From NCBI GenBank assembly GCA_024305405.1, contig JAKNDB010000103.1, positions 1,550,001 to 1,614,000 of the forward strand: 64,000 nucleotides of DNA, given 5' to 3'. Positions 60,443 to 64,000 of the stretch are shown here, one piece after another. The position numbers and the translations under genes are program-made. Below the pieces are notes generated by a model, which saw only the letters and a program-made list of their open reading frames with translations, did not search any database and was not told the DNA's origin. Within the stretch, counting starts at the first letter, position 1, and each line of letters opens with the position of its first letter. Origin of the DNA: Dirofilaria immitis (Eukaryota; Nematoda; Chromadorea; Rhabditida; Onchocercidae).

Positions 60443-63400
60443 AATATGTATAGTTTAATGATGGTTCTGATTGCCGAAGAAAGTCGGGTAGAAAATGTAA
60501 AATAATAAAAAAAAAAATTATCGAAAATACTCTAACTGTGGATGAATCCCTGAATTATATGAAATAAAATAAGAGAATCAGATATCAAATATTTTTCTGC
60601 AAAAATCAATTCGAACAGGAAATATCAAAAAGATAGGGGCTAATAAAAGTAATTTGGATAACGCTTTCGATTTATATTTTTCAATCGAACAACGATTTCT
60701 TTCATTAATTACTTCTGGAAGGATTCGAAGTAAACAGAATGGAATTTATTTCCGATTGAAACGAATCCTGCTTCAATTTCAGCTGAAATTTGTTTACGAT
60801 GGGAAAAAGAGAAAATGTCGAGAAAATTTTTCGTAATGAAGTACACACGAATTTTGATGAGAAAATTTTTAGTTGATGAAGGATTTATTTCTTCGTTTAC
60901 GTTATAAGATTAAATACAGAATCAAATAATATCATGGTTAAATTTAATCAATCAACTGTACCAAAGATGACTTGGTGTAGCTGAGCTAGACTGATTGTTG
61001 GAAGGTTTCGATTGATTGCTGATGTTGCTTAACTGCGTAACCACTGCATGAAACACTTGCCAATTGACCTCGAAAAGCTCCTTTTTATATCAGTAATCGT
61101 TGGTCTTTACAGTAGGCAGTAGCTTATTACAAATTGATTATATGAAAGGTTTAGTTGTCAAAACAAAGAATTAGAGATTTTAAATATGCATAAAGGCTTT
61201 AATTGTTATTACAACATTCTAGACAGTTAGCGTAGATTTCAATATATTAAAAAATGCATATCAAACTATATTGGCAGATTGAAAGATGGGAGAACAAAGA
61301 TTCTTTGTATTGAGATTTTTAATAAATGATTTATTTGTTTAGCAGACATTGCAAATTTCTTTCTGTTATGCATAATTATTTGATTGTCTTGTCATATCAC
61401 AAAACATTTTATAATATTTTCAGATTATCCGACAATTTGCCATTTGCGCAAACATTTTCGGCAAACTTGGATTTGGTGATATCTATGTCTGATAAGTAAA
61501 AATTATAACTCGGAACTTATCAATAGCAAATAATTATGTTTAGTGGTTCAGCGATACGGTCAGTGAAATAAAAATATGTAGCTGAATGAATCCATCAGTT
61601 TCAGATTCAATGATGTTAACGATGTGTTATCAATGATTTATTTCAAAATGATTTCTTCTCTTAATTGCGTCGTTTAACTGTCAATGAATTTAAAAATATG
61701 AAATTTAAGTTTACTTATATTTCCGGCGAAAATCTACGAATGATAAATTTTCTATCAGTATTCTCGAGAAAAGTTACGCATGGTTTATTTTGTTCATCAT
61801 TTCCAGGAAAATAATAGTCCAAAACGCTAATATTGAATTTTTGAATGATTCCAGAATAAATAATCCGATAGTGAACACTCAACGAGTACTCGAAATAATG
61901 CTCAAGGAAATTTTGACAGATATATGACTCATTTAAAAGGCAAATTTCTATTTGAATATTTCCAATACACTTAAAAATTGGAAAGCATTGAATGCAAGCA
62001 TTTAAATGCATAACAATCAAGACAAACTCTCGTTCATTAAGTTATAAAAAGCCAGTTATAAAAATTCAGCAGCCAATAAATTAGTACGTTAAAAAGACTA
62101 TTAAAATAATTATGAATGCAATATTTCAAAACGATATTAGTAATGGACATTGTACATGAAACTTTTGAAATAACTGATAACAATTTCTATTCTTTCGGGA
62201 AATATTATAAAATCACATTTCAATGTGAATGGAGGAGTGTAAAAATCCTTATAGTTAGAAAGCAAGCTTGAATAATTCAAGTTCTGCATAATGCAATATT
62301 AGTTTTTGATTATAAATATAACAGAAAATAAAGATAATTTATGATGTTTTGTAAAAATAGTTTACTAATGTTTGGAAGGTTAATTATAAACTCATAAAAT
62401 TAAATGAAAGATCACTGAACTCCTAGTAAAAAAGATTTTTTGACATAGAGTATAAATGGATGACTCTCAATAATAGCTAAATTCGAATCCGAGATCAAGC
62501 ATAGTAAGAATGACTTAAAGAAAATCGTTTGATCGAGAATGGCATCAATAGCTGCAGATAGATTTTTGCGATTTATAATAACTTGCAAGTAATGCCTGTA
62601 TTTGAAATAGATGACTTCGACTTCTCTCACTCATTTCTTCAATACTTCTATTTATCAAATTTGCTTATCAAGTTTTATTGGAATTACTACATCAAACTTT
62701 ATCAGAAATATGATAATCTTTTTCTTTCTTTCATTCGTTCAAAAGATCGATTAAGATCAAAAAATAGAAAGGATAGAATTTTTTCAAACCAAACAAATTT
62801 TAAGATTACCTCATTGATCAATCAGTTTATTTCAAAATGTTTTATTCTAAACAAAAAAAGAGAAATTTCATCGCATACTAAAGGATATTATACCTTTTTG
62901 AAAATGAGACACCGAACGTGACCACATAAAATGTATTAAAAGCGACACTGATTTTTTTGAATTATGGAAAGTATAGACTATTTCTCAGATATCTAAAATT
63001 ATTAACTAGCAATTAGAAATGCGACATTTTGTAAAAAAAAATAGTTTAAATCTTTAAGTCAATTTTACAGTAATTTAAAAAGCGAAAATTTCGTCACAGA
63101 CATTGTCATTTCTTAATAAAAATGTTTAAAAACAATAAATATTGAAAATAATAAAATCTACTTCCTTCATTGAATTCTGGACAAAGTTAAAATTCATTAG
63201 CTGTCAAATTAGCAAAGCTAAATTCCAAATTTTTAAAAATGATTTCTACATAAAAGATTTGTCATGACATATCTAGATGCTTTAATACTTTTTAAGAAAA
63301 ACATATAAAGCAACTGATATCCATTTCATTATGATGTATCATCTCCTCTAATCAATGCTTTAAGTGTAAAAATGAAATCAGAGGGATTTACGTACAATTT

Positions 63401-64000
63401 TTGTGTATGCATGTTCTGGAATCATAATATGGCAGAAAAATATGCAAAAAGAACTGGTATAATAACTACCTTTATGAAAACAATTTTTTATAGTTTTATA
63501 GAAGGAATTTCTGCAGCTTTCTGTACTTTTCCCTGTTCTACTTTTTGTTCTTCATCATTTTTTTACAGATAGCTCTTCATGGCAGATAAAAAATTATAAA
63601 TTTTATTTTATGGTGTATGATATTACAAATTTTGGAAATGTAAATGATCCATATCGAATTTTTAAAAGATCGTCTATTCTTAAATCTTGTATCCATATAT
63701 AAGTTTGTATAACATAAAAGAAGTTCTATGTATATATGGAAAAAGTTGGAATTAATTACTTTATTGTTAAAACTTTTCTTGTAATTATTTGTCAAAGCAT
63801 ACAACAGTAATTCAAGCTTTCAGTATTCATAAATATAGATCGTCAGACTTTGCATCCAATGTGCAATGTATGATCGTCCAATATATTGAAATCGGGTATT
63901 CGAAATAGAAAAGTTGAGATTTCTCATTTCATATTTTCATTCCCTTTTCGTCTCCATCTTTTTTGAGTTAATGAGAGTTAAATCTTAATTACAGCATGAA
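60443..64000. other. Right end of the window, no supported gene
   Basis: AT-rich sequence. The frames at 61715-62020 (minus) and 62583-62921 (plus) are the longest but are of the size expected by chance at this composition. A GC-richer block at 60952-61089 is described separately. Nothing else is recognised. Confidence 0.45.
60952..61089 (-). other. GC-richer block with an open minus-strand frame
   Basis: One minus-strand frame is open from 61089 to TGA at 60952-60954. It reads ELFEVNWQVFHAVVTQLSNI followed by an Asn/Ser/Gln-rich end HLWYS. It has no ATG, and the only acceptor-like AG before it (AAAAAG at about 61080) lacks a pyrimidine tract. TATAAAAAG on the minus strand at 61081-61089 looks like a TATA box, so the block could instead be a promoter and a small transcript. 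It could be the last exon of a minus-strand gene whose other exons I cannot see. Its function is unknown. Confidence 0.25.

Noticed and set aside
61715..62020. 101-codon minus-strand frame with several Cys
   Set aside because: It starts with a non-ATG codon, has no clear acceptor, and one frame of this length is expected by chance in 64 kb at this composition.
62583..62921. 112-codon plus-strand frame
   Set aside because: AT-biased codons, no splice or homology support, length within chance.

Overview
The window looks like a piece of an AT-rich nematode nuclear genome. By eye it is about 70-75% A+T. Introns are short to medium, most acceptors have the worm form TTTTCAG, and the proteins are animal-type families with worm character. 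A clade III (filarial-type) nematode is my best guess. That is inference from base composition and protein family content, not a species call. There is no bacterial insert, no viral gene and no CRISPR array.

Layout. (1) 243-1891 (+): the 3' part of an unrecognised gene that enters from the left edge. (2) 5336-7682 (-): an ABHD17/FAM108-type serine hydrolase in six exons, with an apparent one-base deletion in exon 1. (3) 10826-16021 (-): a secreted protein with two MAM domains, in about twelve exons. (4) 20732-25414 (-): a complete GH37 trehalase in thirteen exons, 564 codons plus stop. (5) 25415-49163: a desert of about 24 kb with no convincing gene. It holds a large inverted repeat, a minisatellite, perfect hairpins and two clusters of ACGT cores. 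(6) 49164-56899 (+): a STAR-family KH RNA-binding protein (Quaking / ASD-2 type) with two alternative C-termini. Its first intron contains an AAT array and its second contains about 650 bp of ATT/ACT/ACC triplets. (7) 56900-64000: non-coding DNA with a few weak candidates.

Most open reading frames longer than 60 codons here are chance frames in AT-rich DNA. Real coding was found by joining short exons on reading phase and splice sites, and every exon list below was checked for phase. The genes do not form an operon or a shared pathway. Genes 2, 3 and 4 share the minus strand but lie kilobases apart.

The most useful results are: a QKI-5-like alternative last exon of the STAR gene, preceded by CTAAC/TTAAC motifs that suggest autoregulation; a hidden three-codon start exon for the same gene; two GC-AG introns with strong consensus; the ABHD17 frameshift; and the inverted-repeat plus minisatellite block at 39840-40484. 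I did not find a wholly new multi-gene system.
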